Below are positions 17,276 through 25,937 of a stretch of 64,000 nucleotides of DNA, in pieces. A program made the translations under genes and the position numbers. Under the pieces are notes generated by a model. That model was given only the letters and a program-made list of their open reading frames with translations. It was not told the origin of the DNA and searched no databases. Each line of letters starts with the position of its first letter. Within the stretch, counting starts at the first letter, position 1. This stretch comes from Clostridium gelidum. GTDB lineage: Bacteria > Bacillota > Clostridia > Clostridiales > Clostridiaceae. The DNA lies in contig NZ_AP024849.1 in the NCBI RefSeq assembly GCF_019977655.1, positions 3,753,001-3,817,000 of the forward strand. Reading direction: 5' to 3'.

Positions 17276-18178
17276 CTATCTTGTAAAGGCCCAGAGCATA
17301 ATTAAAAAAATTATGAATGCTGCTGCGATGACAATTTGTTTTGTCTCTACATTTTTATCTTCTTCCAAAAATATAAGATCTCCATCATAACATCTGGCTT
17401 CCATGGCATCATAATAAGCATTTGCCTTTTTTAATGAAATAACTAACATATTGCTTGCAATGCCTCCAAATGTATAGCAGGAAGTTTTAAAATCACAGTA
17501 GCCTAATCGTGATTCTGCGGAGTTTTTCATTTTAGCATAAACATCCATCAAAATGAAAATATAACGGTAAATAAGACTCATGAGTTCTACAATAAGCTTT
17601 GGCACATGTGCCTTTCGAAGCACATAGATAATCTCAGAGGATGGAGTCGACAGTGTCATCATCTGTAGAGCACTGATAGCTGCAAAAACCTTCAAAATCA
17701 AAAATACCACGGTCTTAAGCTTTGCATGAGACGTAAACACATAGCAGAAACCAAGATACAGATTATACTGCCCCATGGGCTTCCTTGAAAAATCAATGGC
17801 AATGGTAAAAGTGCCAAGCAGGATAAAGACGATTGGAATCGCAAGTATCGACAAGTATTCCATTACTGAAAATTCTCCTTTCATAACGGTCAAATATGCC
17901 ATTGCAATAATGACTGCAACAGATACATGGGGATTGTCCAATACAATGCAAAGAATCAGAGTCAAAACAGATAAAGATACTTTAAAAGTAGCATTCCAAT
18001 GTCTAATTTTAGAAGCATAAGCATAAAAATCAATGGAAATCCCTTCACCGTGTTTATGTCCGATTTTATGGTAATGATGATTTGTTCCATCCCCATTGGT
18101 GTGCCCATCTTTATGTTTCCATTTGAAGAAAAAGACTGCCATCAGAAACATAGCACATACAATAATAATTTTTTCCAT
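17276..18178 (-). CDS. cbiQ: Energy-coupling factor cobalt transporter, transmembrane CbiQ with His-rich N-terminal extension
   Basis: The T-component of the ECF transporter. The normal CbiQ begins around residue 49 (ISIDFYAYASKIRHWN) and has five or six membrane helices, with coupling motifs near LRKAHVPKLIVELMSLIYRY and ESRLGYCDFK. Before it lies an extra membrane helix (residues 3-18) and a loop with seven His between residues 21 and 44 (including HHYHKIGHKH). The total of 300 residues is longer than usual (about 220-260). The extension may capture metal ions. No cobalamin aptamer is seen upstream of this gene. Confidence 0.88.
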   Translation of the reverse strand: MEKIIIVCAMFLMAVFFFKWKHKDGHTNGDGTNHHYHKIGHKHGEGISIDFYAYASKIRHWNATFKVSLSVLTLILCIVLDNPHVSVAVIIAMAYLTVMKGEFSVMEYLSILAIPIVFILLGTFTIAIDFSRKPMGQYNLYLGFCYVFTSHAKLKTVVFLILKVFAAISALQMMTLSTPSSEIIYVLRKAHVPKLIVELMSLIYRYIFILMDVYAKMKNSAESRLGYCDFKTSCYTFGGIASNMLVISLKKANAYYDAMEARCYDGDLIFLEEDKNVETKQIVIAAAFIIFLIMLWAFTR

Positions 18179-18483
18179 ATCACATCTCCTTTGTGACTTT
18201 AACCATGTTAGAATTGCAGTAAGAATTTAGAACCACAAAAATTGAGTAAGCATCAAGCTGCTACTTGCCTCATTGACTTCACATAAATAAAAAAACTGTA
18301 TCAAACTCAAACAAGCTCAACACAGCTTTCCTCTCTGATTTAGTTACACTTCTTTTCATTAATTCTTAAATACAAATACATTATTATTTATTATAACCTA
18401 TATGCTTATCTTAAACACTACCTAATCTAAAAGAAAATTGTTCCGCCTGGAATTATGAGGTAATATTTATTTTTAAAAAAACA
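18179..18483. other. Intergenic stretch upstream of cbiQ, nothing recognised
   Basis: AT-rich. I see no B12-box and no convincing long hairpin; it presumably contains the cbiQO promoter. Confidence 0.5.
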
Positions 18484-18509
18484 GGTAGTCTAATTTTACT
18501 TAGACTACC
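18484..18509 (-). terminator. Intrinsic terminator after trxA
   Basis: GGTAGTCTAA and TTAGACTACC form a perfect 10-bp stem with a 6-nt loop, followed on the minus strand by TGTTTTTTTA. Confidence 0.85.
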
Positions 18510-18543
18510 CACTAAACACTTAAATTCATTATACTATTGTTTT

Positions 18544-18861
18544 TTATAAATGTGCATTTACCTTATTTGTTATATTTTGTTCTGGCATAAATCCTGCTAA
18601 ATTTTCTACAGGAACTCCATCCTTAAATATAATCATAGTTGGAACTGCAGATATTCTATATTTTTGAGCTATATTTCCACTTTCATCTATGTCTACCTTA
18701 AAGAATTTAGCCTTGTCTCCCAATTTATTACTAACTCCCTCAAATACTGGACCTAACATCTTACATGGTCCACACCAAGTTGCAGAGAAATCAACAACTA
18801 CTACCCCTTTAGTATTTTCAACATTGTCAATAAAATCATTACTAGTTAATACTTTAACCAT
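18544..18861 (-). CDS. trxA: Thioredoxin
   Basis: A 105-residue classic thioredoxin. The redox motif is SATWCGPCKML (about residues 26-36), with the buried Asp in VVDFSA, and the cis-Pro in ISAVPTMI. The ATG at 18861 is preferred because TTGGAGG lies 8 bp upstream; a longer reading from 18876 has none. Monocistronic, with a strong terminator. No thioredoxin reductase is adjacent, but a disulfide-reductase fossil lies directly upstream. Confidence 0.93.
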   Translation of the reverse strand: MVKVLTSNDFIDNVENTKGVVVVDFSATWCGPCKMLGPVFEGVSNKLGDKAKFFKVDIDESGNIAQKYRISAVPTMIIFKDGVPVENLAGFMPEQNITNKVNAHL

Positions 18862-18941
18862 ATTTAATTCCTCCAATTCATATTTTCTAATTTTCCTTAC
18901 TTCTTATGATTTAATTATAACCTTATCTTTTTACTATTTCT

Positions 18942-18954
18942 GTGACTTAGTCAC
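18942..18954. promoter_or_regulatory. Dyad upstream of trxA
   Basis: GTGAC-TTA-GTCAC is a perfect 5+5 palindrome about 85 bp upstream of trxA, before a TATAAT-like -10 (minus strand, around 18914-18919). It may be an operator; I do not recognise the regulator. Confidence 0.3.
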
Positions 18955-18963
18955 TCAAGTAAA

Positions 18964-19138
18964 TTATCTAAAATTATATTCTGTTACAATACTTTCTCTA
19001 ACATCTACAATATATGCATTGTTTTCTACAAGTTCTCTAACTTTATCTACATTCACTTGCTTAAAATCTCTATTTAAAAGATTTGAACCAATATATCCAG
19101 CATAATTAAAAACATCCTTTGCAGTAAAAAAAATATAC
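18964..19138 (-). pseudogene. Fossil of a CoA-disulfide reductase/rhodanese-type gene
   Basis: The frame ending at TAA (18964-18966) reads TAKDVFNYAGYIGSNLLNRD, then FKQVNVDKVRELVENNAYIV, then DVRES. This is the C-terminal dimerisation end of a pyridine-nucleotide disulfide reductase (compare KDPVNMAGFVAxNIL) running into the start of a rhodanese domain (IVDVRE). About 55 residues remain, with a stop upstream at about 19140. It lies between trxA and the DUF5316-like gene. Confidence 0.65.
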
Positions 19139-19154
19139 AATCAGTTTTGTTAAA

Positions 19155-19469
19155 TTATATATATACATATTTTTTAATTTTTAATGCAAATATTATTATA
19201 AAAATAATAATATTTGGTATTGATATAAATAACACATATTTTATGATTTTCATCTTTTTATCTCTATCATCTTTTGTTTCACCTATAAGGTTAGCCTTAT
19301 ATCTATCACCGCTAATAAATGTACCATTTAATATACCAGATATAATAAAAGAACCACCTACAACAAATCCAGTTATTTTAAGTGTTATATTATAATCATT
19401 TAATAGAAACCCTATTAAATTTGCTACTATTGCAATAACTAATCCAATTAAAAATGGCAACTTCAACAT
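19155..19469 (-). CDS. DUF5316-like small membrane protein
   Basis: A 104-residue protein with two N-terminal membrane helices (about residues 3-19 and 28-47), a polar middle (SGDRYKANLIGETKDDRDKK) and a C-terminal helix (about 78-97). It resembles small Firmicute proteins annotated DUF5316. ATG at 19469 is preferred to GTG at 19475 because AAGGGG then has correct spacing. No function known. Confidence 0.55.
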   Translation of the reverse strand: MLKLPFLIGLVIAIVANLIGFLLNDYNITLKITGFVVGGSFIISGILNGTFISGDRYKANLIGETKDDRDKKMKIIKYVLFISIPNIIIFIIIFALKIKKYVYI

Positions 19470-19501
19470 TTTCACCCCTTAAAATTCACATACTTATCTT
19501 T

Positions 19502-19707
19502 TAAGGCACATGAAAATAAATAACAAGTCCACAGTTGCCATGAATATTTTTCATCAGGCAAGGAGACGAATTGCCCTCATAGCAGTCCTATTAGGTCAAT
19601 TTGCCGACACAGCATGATGGAAAATGGGCACATTAGAAAAGAGTATCTGTGCTACAATACGGAACTTTTCTGGCAAATGGACTTGTTATTTTTTTGATTG
19701 TGCCTAA
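19502..19707. repeat. R2 MITE-like repeat, long copy with internal insertion
   Basis: The ends TAAGGCACATG and TGTGCCTAA, and sub-terminal AATAACAAGTCC/GGACTTGTTATT, are inverted. The internal core is nearly identical to the copies at 38996 and 53827. This copy has about 40 extra bases (around 19628-19673) that themselves contain AGAAAAG...CTTTTCT. Confidence 0.85.
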
Positions 19708-19880
19708 TATCATATTATTGTATTCAAGCCTTATCATTCCAAATATATCTTATTATAACATACTTTGCGCATACTACATTATTCACTTTTAAAATAAGAA
19801 CCCTAACGCTATTCTGCATAATTGTGCTATCTACTAAAAATCAAAATCTTACACATTTAATTCATCTTAAAAAACATAAT

Positions 19881-19918
19881 AAAAGAAGTGTCTCATATTA
19901 AAATGAAACACTTCTTTT
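19881..19918. terminator. Strong hairpin, likely bidirectional terminator
   Basis: AAAAGAAGTGTCTCAT pairs with ATGAAACACTTCTTTT (one mismatch) around ATTAAA. No gene directly precedes it on either strand, so it may be a relic of a lost gene. Confidence 0.6.
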
Positions 19919-19972
19919 ACAGAATACACTCATTGTATCCTTATTTTATAATAGTTTAACCTTATTATTACC

Positions 19973-20003
19973 TTTAGATAAGCTTGCCTAAGTTTATCTA
20001 AAT
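19973..20003. repeat. Inverted repeat in gene-free stretch
   Basis: TTTAGATAAGCTT and AAGTTTATCTAAA (one mismatch) flank GCCT. The rest of 20004-20348 shows only AT-rich sequence with short GTTAAAC/ATTAAAC reiterations near 20310. Confidence 0.5.
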
Positions 20004-20348
20004 AGAAAGTTATTCATGAATACCACTGTCAAAATTATATTTGTTATATACTACATATAAACATAGTAATGAATTTATTGATGGCTATACTTTTTTGTTT
20101 GACAATTTATGCTGTTTAATTTTGAACATTCTTAACGGTTTTCTGCTTTTAACATAACTTTCCGTATACTACGACTGTTTTACTTTTTTTCATACATTTT
20201 ATTGTAACTACAAGTTGCAACTATAATTGAAAACTACTATATTAAATTTTACCATTATTCAATTTTAAATTTAGATATTTATTATCTAAATTACTTTACT
20301 GGAACAAGTTAAACGTTAAACATTAAACATTTACACCATTTTTGTTAT

Positions 20349-20771
20349 TTATGAGTTTGTAGAATCCCCTAGTACTGTGACTTTAACAGATTTTCTACCC
20401 CAATCATTACACTCATTAGAACTATCAAAGTATAAGTCAAGTTCATTTCCATTTATTGCACTGCCAGTATCTGAAGCTATTGCATATCCATAGCCTTCAA
20501 TATAAAAGATTGTTCCGAAAGGAAATACACTTGGATCAACTGAAACTGTGCTTATCCCATTTGGATTTCTTTCTACTTTTCTTCCACTTGCTGTTTTACC
20601 TTGAATTCCTGATGTATACGCTGTTGTTGAACAAATCAGTTCTTTATTTGATGTTGCTGCTTTAGCCACATTATTTGAAAAAACAATATCTCCACTTAAA
20701 TAAATGCTTAAAGCCATTACAAAAACAACTGATTTTTTTATAACTTTTCTCCATTGGTAACTTTTTGACAT
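20349..20771 (-). CDS. Secreted 3D-domain protein (MltA/RpfB-type fold)
   Basis: A 141-residue protein with a signal peptide (KKSVVFVMALSIYLSGDIVF, cut after about residue 40). A 3D domain follows, named for its three Asp: VDPSVFPFGTIFYIEGYG, IASDTGSAINGNELDLYFDS, and ECNDWGRKSVKVTVLG. This double-psi barrel is used in peptidoglycan lytic and muralytic proteins such as YocH and RpfB-like factors. Unlike YocH it has no LysM or G5 domain, so it is a stand-alone catalytic unit. The start at 20771 has AAGGAGAGA; the longer reading from 20801 lacks a site. Confidence 0.85.
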   Translation of the reverse strand: MSKSYQWRKVIKKSVVFVMALSIYLSGDIVFSNNVAKAATSNKELICSTTAYTSGIQGKTASGRKVERNPNGISTVSVDPSVFPFGTIFYIEGYGYAIASDTGSAINGNELDLYFDSSNECNDWGRKSVKVTVLGDSTNS

Positions 20772-21028
20772 TAAATCTCTCCTTCTCAATTCGCAAACCA
20801 TCCTTTACATTATATCACAGTTTTTATGATATTATAAGTGTAAACGTATTTAATAGAAATATACAAGTATACCATTATCGAATATCTTTCTAAACCTCTT
20901 AATAGGTTACAAAAGTTATCTTTAATGTTATTATTTTATTAGAATATAATAAATTAGTAGATATCTACTGTATTTTGCGATAAATAATTTAATATCAAGT
21001 CAATAATATAACTAAAGGAGGTCTTATC

Positions 21029-21601
21029 ATGTTAATAGATTCAATCAAAACTTATACCTATAAAGAATATCTAACTTATGATGAAAATGAAAGAATAGAA
21101 ATTATAGAAGGAAAAATAATTAATATGTCACCAGCACCTAGTAGAATACATCAGGAAATAATAACTGAAATACTTTTTAAAATAAGAAAATATATTGAAT
21201 CTAATAATGGTCCTTGTAAGGTTTATCCCGCACCATTTGATATTATCCTTAAAAATGATGATGAGGATATAATTAATAGTAAAAATATAGTTCAACCGGA
21301 TATATCAGTTATCTGTGATAAAAGTAAATTAACCGATAAAGGCTGTACTGGTTCACCTGATATGATTGTAGAAGTTATATCTCCCTATAATCCTAGTAAT
21401 GACTATGTACGAAAATTGAATCTGTATGAAAAGTTTAAAGTTAAGGAATATTGGATTGTTAATCCTATGAAAAAAAACATCTTAGTTTATACATTAACTG
21501 ATAACGGATATGACGCTCCAACAGCATACACATTTGATGATAAAATCAAAGTAAATATCTATGATAATCTTGAAATAGACTTCAATACTATTGATATCTA
21601 A
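21029..21601 (+). CDS. Uma2-family (DUF820) putative PD-(D/E)XK nuclease
   Basis: A 190-residue Uma2 protein with the restriction-endonuclease-like fold. Conserved elements: the N-terminal YLTYDENERIEIIEGKIINM, RIHQEIITEIL helix, VQPDISVICD with the active-site Asp (about residue 93), and PDMIVEVISPYNP with the Glu-Val motif (about 111-123), followed by KEYWIVNP. Such genes are abundant in cyanobacteria but sporadic in clostridia; the role is unknown. AAAGGAGG lies 10 bp before the start and a terminator follows, so it is monocistronic. Confidence 0.82.
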   Translation: MLIDSIKTYTYKEYLTYDENERIEIIEGKIINMSPAPSRIHQEIITEILFKIRKYIESNNGPCKVYPAPFDIILKNDDEDIINSKNIVQPDISVICDKSKLTDKGCTGSPDMIVEVISPYNPSNDYVRKLNLYEKFKVKEYWIVNPMKKNILVYTLTDNGYDAPTAYTFDDKIKVNIYDNLEIDFNTIDI

Positions 21602-21669
21602 GAAAATTTAGTTATTATAACTTATTAAGGAAACTCAGTAAAAGCTTGCTTATACAATTAACTAAAATG

Positions 21670-21707
21670 ACCATCCAAAGTCTGAAATATAATCAGAATT
21701 GGATGGT
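21670..21707 (+). terminator. Intrinsic terminator after the Uma2 gene
   Basis: ACCATCCAA and TTGGATGGT form a perfect 9-bp stem, followed by TAAATTTTTTATT. Confidence 0.8.
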
Positions 21708-21804
21708 TAAATTTTTTATTCAATATTTACTTGTTTTGTCATGTCTTTAACCATACTTCTTAAGTCATAAACAGTATATATGACGATCATGGGACAACTT
21801 ACTA

Positions 21805-23820
21805 TCAAATAAATGGTAATACATCACTAGTATAAACTCTTAAAACTTCGCCTACGCTCCAAGCTTGGCTATAACACCCTCTGCTTGTGGCTGCAAAATC
21901 ACCATCAAATACTTCAGCTATTCCATTTATGCATCCATCTTTCATATGGTCCTCAAACACTTCACACATTTCCTTTGCTCTCTTCACTGCTTCTTTAGAG
22001 TGATTATTCACTTTACAATATGCTGATATAAAAGCACCTATTGTAAATCCCCATGTTGTGCCCATATGATATGCTAAATCTCTTTTCATCAATGGCCCTA
22101 TATATTCCCCTTTAAATTCTTCATCTAAAAAGGATAAGGATCTTAGTCCATAAGTTGAATATAATTCCTTATATATCTTATCTACAACTTTCTTGTTTTT
22201 TTCTTCATCTAACATAGTAAAAGGTAATGATACTGCCCAAATTTGATTAGGTCTAACTTTTCCATCATTGTCATCAACAACATCAAATAAGCATTGTTCT
22301 TCTTCATTCCAAAATTTTGTGTTAAATGATTTCTTCACTTTTTTAGCTAAACTTCTATATTTTGATCCATCTCTTTCAAACTTTTCTGATAACCAATTCA
22401 TTATGCAAAGAGCATTATACCAAAGAGCATTTATTTCAACTGGTTTACCATGTCTTGGAGTCACTACTAATTCTCCAACTCTTACATCCATCCATGTTAC
22501 TTGATCTAAACCATTTCCTGCATGAATAAGACTATCTTTATCCATACCGATTGAAAAATCTGTGCCAATTGAATATGATTCAATAATTTCAATTAACTTA
22601 TCAAACAATCTATCATTTACAAACTTAAAGTCACTTTTACCCCCAGTATATTGCAAATACTTATATATAGCCTGCACATACCATAATGAAGCATCTACTG
22701 TATTATAATATGCTTGTGTTCCTTTATCTGCAAACACATTTGGAACAAGTCCATTTTTTACATACTCCGCAAATGATACTAAAATTTCTCTTGCATCTTT
22801 AAATCTCTTTGTAGCTAGTGTCAATCCTTCAAATGCTATCATAGTATCTCTTCCCCAATCCACAAACCAAGGAAATCCTGCTATGACTGTTTTTAATCTT
22901 GTACTATTTCTCTTAACAATAAAGTGATCTGCGGATTTTACTAAATTTAAAGCAAAGGGATCTTTGTATCCTGATAACTCCATAAGTTTATTAGACCTTT
23001 CCTTATATTCATCTACAATATCGAATCCATCTTTATTATTCATTTCTTCAACAGTACATTTAAAATAAAACTTTTTAGTTTCAAAAGGCTCTAACTTAAC
23101 TTCAATATCATAAGGTGTATAATGATTATCTAATCTTGTAGATCCATTTCTATTTTCAAATTCATAATAATGATTTTCTTCAATTAGTGGATTGCTATTA
23201 TCATCATAATTTGATTTTCCTAAACCTCTACTTTTAAATATACCTTCTGATGATATAAAACTTATTGTAATTCCCTCATTTTTATGTGGATATAATTTTA
23301 AGTTATTATTTTCTAGTTCAGTTTCAAATTGTAATTGATCAGAATCTATAATTTCACCTGCTTCTTTAAAAGTAAACAATGGTGTTACATTAATTTTAGC
23401 TTGTGAGCTTCCATTTTGAATGTCATAACATATGGCTACTGTATTGTGCCCATACTCCATAGCTATGGATTTATTTATGTGTATATCTTCTACTTGATAA
23501 ATATATTGTGGAACTGAATCAAATATAAAACGTTGAAGATACTTATACCCATCTTTACTAAAGCCATCATATTCTTGACAGGTTAAATCATATTTTCTAC
23601 CTTCCACTATAATTTGTTCTTGAGTCCTAGATAATATTGAGTAACGCTCTACAGGTGGATTCATTGCTGCTATTAAATATCCATGATGGCTTCTAAATCC
23701 ACTGTTAATAATAGTTTGACCAGAGTAACCTCCAATGCCATTTCCTATCATCCATTCTCTTTCATTTCCTTCTTTTATGGTTCTCCAATTACCTCGTCCA
23801 AATCTATATGTTAACTCCAT
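21805..23820 (-). CDS. Glycogen debranching enzyme (amylo-alpha-1,6-glucosidase, bacterial/archaeal type)
   Basis: A 671-residue single-activity glycogen debranching enzyme. The N-terminal GDE_N beta domain (about residues 1-230) begins FGRGNWRTIKEGNEREWMIG. The C-terminal (alpha/alpha)6 barrel contains FPWFVDWGRDTMIAFEG (about 318-334, with the catalytic Asp region), TVDASLWYVQAIYKY and RPNQIWAVSLPF. It removes alpha-1,6 branches during glycogen or limit-dextrin breakdown. It lies 123 bp downstream of the GH13 gene on the same strand, within the maltodextrin locus. Confidence 0.9.
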   Translation of the reverse strand: MELTYRFGRGNWRTIKEGNEREWMIGNGIGGYSGQTIINSGFRSHHGYLIAAMNPPVERYSILSRTQEQIIVEGRKYDLTCQEYDGFSKDGYKYLQRFIFDSVPQYIYQVEDIHINKSIAMEYGHNTVAICYDIQNGSSQAKINVTPLFTFKEAGEIIDSDQLQFETELENNNLKLYPHKNEGITISFISSEGIFKSRGLGKSNYDDNSNPLIEENHYYEFENRNGSTRLDNHYTPYDIEVKLEPFETKKFYFKCTVEEMNNKDGFDIVDEYKERSNKLMELSGYKDPFALNLVKSADHFIVKRNSTRLKTVIAGFPWFVDWGRDTMIAFEGLTLATKRFKDAREILVSFAEYVKNGLVPNVFADKGTQAYYNTVDASLWYVQAIYKYLQYTGGKSDFKFVNDRLFDKLIEIIESYSIGTDFSIGMDKDSLIHAGNGLDQVTWMDVRVGELVVTPRHGKPVEINALWYNALCIMNWLSEKFERDGSKYRSLAKKVKKSFNTKFWNEEEQCLFDVVDDNDGKVRPNQIWAVSLPFTMLDEEKNKKVVDKIYKELYSTYGLRSLSFLDEEFKGEYIGPLMKRDLAYHMGTTWGFTIGAFISAYCKVNNHSKEAVKRAKEMCEVFEDHMKDGCINGIAEVFDGDFAATSRGCYSQAWSVGEVLRVYTSDVLPFI

Positions 23821-23943
23821 AACGGCTCCCCTTTACAACTATATTAACTATAAGAAATTTATTACATCTAAATAATTAATTCTTACCTAATTTAATGAAT
23901 AATTTATATTATCAAATACATAAAGTAATTTATTTTTTTAAAA

Positions 23944-25692
23944 CTACTTTTTTCTAATTAATACACCATTTTTAAGTAATCTATTATTAGAATATAAATT
24001 ACTAAACAAAACTTCATTGCTGTCATCTACTGTAATAATTCCATCCGAACAATTTAGTAAAACTTCTAATTTATTACCCCATTCATCTATTTTAATATAT
24101 TCTATAACTCTGTCATTCTTAATACTGTTTGGAAAATGAAAATTACGACTTCTAAAAAGTTGTTCTTCTTTTCTTAATTTAATTAGTTTTTTCATAATAT
24201 TAATTTTGCTATCATATTGTCCACTTTCAATTTCATCCCAAGGCATACACCTTCTACAGTCAGGATCATGTTTTCCTTCAAGAACAATTTCTGTACCATA
24301 AAATATACATGGACTTCCTGGCATCGTAAATAATACTGCTAACTGTTGATAAAAAACATTAATATTTTTCACCCTTGAAATTAATCTTTCTGTGTCATGA
24401 GAGTCTAATAAATTAAATAGCACATCATTATTTTGCTGCATATACATTGTGTAACATCTGTTAATTGTACATTCAAAATCTGCTTTAGTTAAACTTTTAT
24501 CGATCCAAAAATCTCCTATGCTACTAGTCAATGGATAATTCATAACAGCATCAAACTCATCGCCTTTAAGCCAAGAAATGGAATCATGCCATATCTCACC
24601 TAAAATATAAAAGTCAGGCTTTATTTCTTTCATTTTTTCTCTTAATATCTTACAGAATTTATGGGAAATTTCATTTGCAACATCTAATCGAATACCATCA
24701 ATATCATAATTTTTTACCCAATATTCACACACACCAATAAAATAATCAATTACTTCTTTGTTATTTGTATTTAACTTTGGCATTCTCTCATTAAATGCAA
24801 AGGAATAGAATCTTCCATCTTTTGTATCCCCCTTATTATCAAAAGGCCATTTATTAACCATAAACCAATTGAAATATTTAGAATCAGTTCCGTTTTCGAC
24901 TACGTCAAGCCATGGTGCAAACTTAGCTCCACAATGATTAAATACACCATCAAGCATAATCTTAATTCCTTTATCATGAGCACTATTTACGAGAGTTTTA
25001 AATACTTCTTTATCTCCAAAATGAGGATCTATTTTCATATAATCAGTTGTATCGTATTTATGTGTTGATACAGATTCAAAAATTGGCGTTAAATATATTC
25101 CTGTAATTCCTAGTTCTTCTAAGTAATCTAATTTATTAATGATTCCAGGTAAATCTCCACCATAAAATTCTTTATTTGTAACTTTTCCTGTGCGCCAAGG
25201 CTTTACACCTTCTGGATTAATGGAAGAATCCCCATTACAAAATCGTTCAGTAAATATTTGATACCATACCATATCATTTACCCAAGCTGGTGTATTATTA
25301 ATATCTGCGCTATTCATCCAAGGGAATGTAAAACACTGCAACATTTTCCCTTCAATGTGCATTTGTTTTTCATTTATAAATCCATCTTCAAAATAAAACC
25401 AGGTTTCATCATCATTAGCTAATTCAAAATAATACCTACATCTCTTAAATTCAGGTTTCAAGGTTGTTGTCCACCAAATCTGATGTTGTAATCTTTTCTT
25501 AAATGGAATCTCTTCACTTGTTCCTTCCCACTTACTATTTCCGCCTAAAATTCCGGTTGCAAATGGATCTCCATAATGTATAAATACTTTTTTTACATCA
25601 TAACCAGTTTTTAAATTTATAATTAAATCTTCTTCATTAATTGGATAACATAAGTTATCTGAAGTTCTGTGATATACTGCTTCAAATTTCAT
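23944..25692 (-). CDS. GH13 alpha-glucanohydrolase (neopullulanase/cyclomaltodextrinase type)
   Basis: A 582-residue enzyme. An N-terminal beta domain (about residues 1-120) is typical of the GH13_20 group, followed by a TIM barrel with the four conserved regions: DGVFNHCG, GIRLDVANE (nucleophile Asp), ILGEIWHD (acid/base Glu) and LLDSHDTER. MPGSPCIFYGTEI completes the barrel. It is cytoplasmic, with no signal peptide, so it acts on imported maltodextrins. The start at 25692 is chosen for AAGGAGAGG upstream; an extended reading from 25719 has no such site. It sits between the debranching enzyme and the transporter. Confidence 0.9.
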   Translation of the reverse strand: MKFEAVYHRTSDNLCYPINEEDLIINLKTGYDVKKVFIHYGDPFATGILGGNSKWEGTSEEIPFKKRLQHQIWWTTTLKPEFKRCRYYFELANDDETWFYFEDGFINEKQMHIEGKMLQCFTFPWMNSADINNTPAWVNDMVWYQIFTERFCNGDSSINPEGVKPWRTGKVTNKEFYGGDLPGIINKLDYLEELGITGIYLTPIFESVSTHKYDTTDYMKIDPHFGDKEVFKTLVNSAHDKGIKIMLDGVFNHCGAKFAPWLDVVENGTDSKYFNWFMVNKWPFDNKGDTKDGRFYSFAFNERMPKLNTNNKEVIDYFIGVCEYWVKNYDIDGIRLDVANEISHKFCKILREKMKEIKPDFYILGEIWHDSISWLKGDEFDAVMNYPLTSSIGDFWIDKSLTKADFECTINRCYTMYMQQNNDVLFNLLDSHDTERLISRVKNINVFYQQLAVLFTMPGSPCIFYGTEIVLEGKHDPDCRRCMPWDEIESGQYDSKINIMKKLIKLRKEEQLFRSRNFHFPNSIKNDRVIEYIKIDEWGNKLEVLLNCSDGIITVDDSNEVLFSNLYSNNRLLKNGVLIRKK

Positions 25693-25741
25693 ATACTTAA
25701 TCCTCTCCTTTTTATACATATTAAAATGAAAAGCCTGGATG

Positions 25742-25773
25742 CTAATATATTTATATATATATTTATATATATA
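25742..25773. repeat. AT-rich simple repeat upstream of the GH13 gene
   Basis: TATATTTATATATATATTTA-type alternation over about 32 bp. It is low-complexity and likely variable in length. Confidence 0.6.
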
Positions 25774-25937
25774 TATGTTGCAATAAAGTTTTCACATATC
25801 TCTTAACCTGCATTTTATAAGCAAATTCTAAAATTCTCGTATAATGTAGCTAAGATAAATCTTAATTGTAAAATCATTATTGAAACTTATATTACTACTG
25901 AATTGGTATTATTAAATTTTAATGTTTTAAATTAAAA

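Noticed and set aside
19698..19901. A 67-codon hydrophobic frame after the R2 repeat
   Set aside because: It starts inside the R2 end, has no ribosome binding site, and its hydrophobicity reflects T-rich DNA.
21716..21800. Short minus-strand frame reading MIVIYTVYDLRSMVKDMTKQ after the debranching enzyme
   Set aside because: It looks a little like a coding remnant, but is only ~25 codons, has no ribosome binding site and matches nothing I know.
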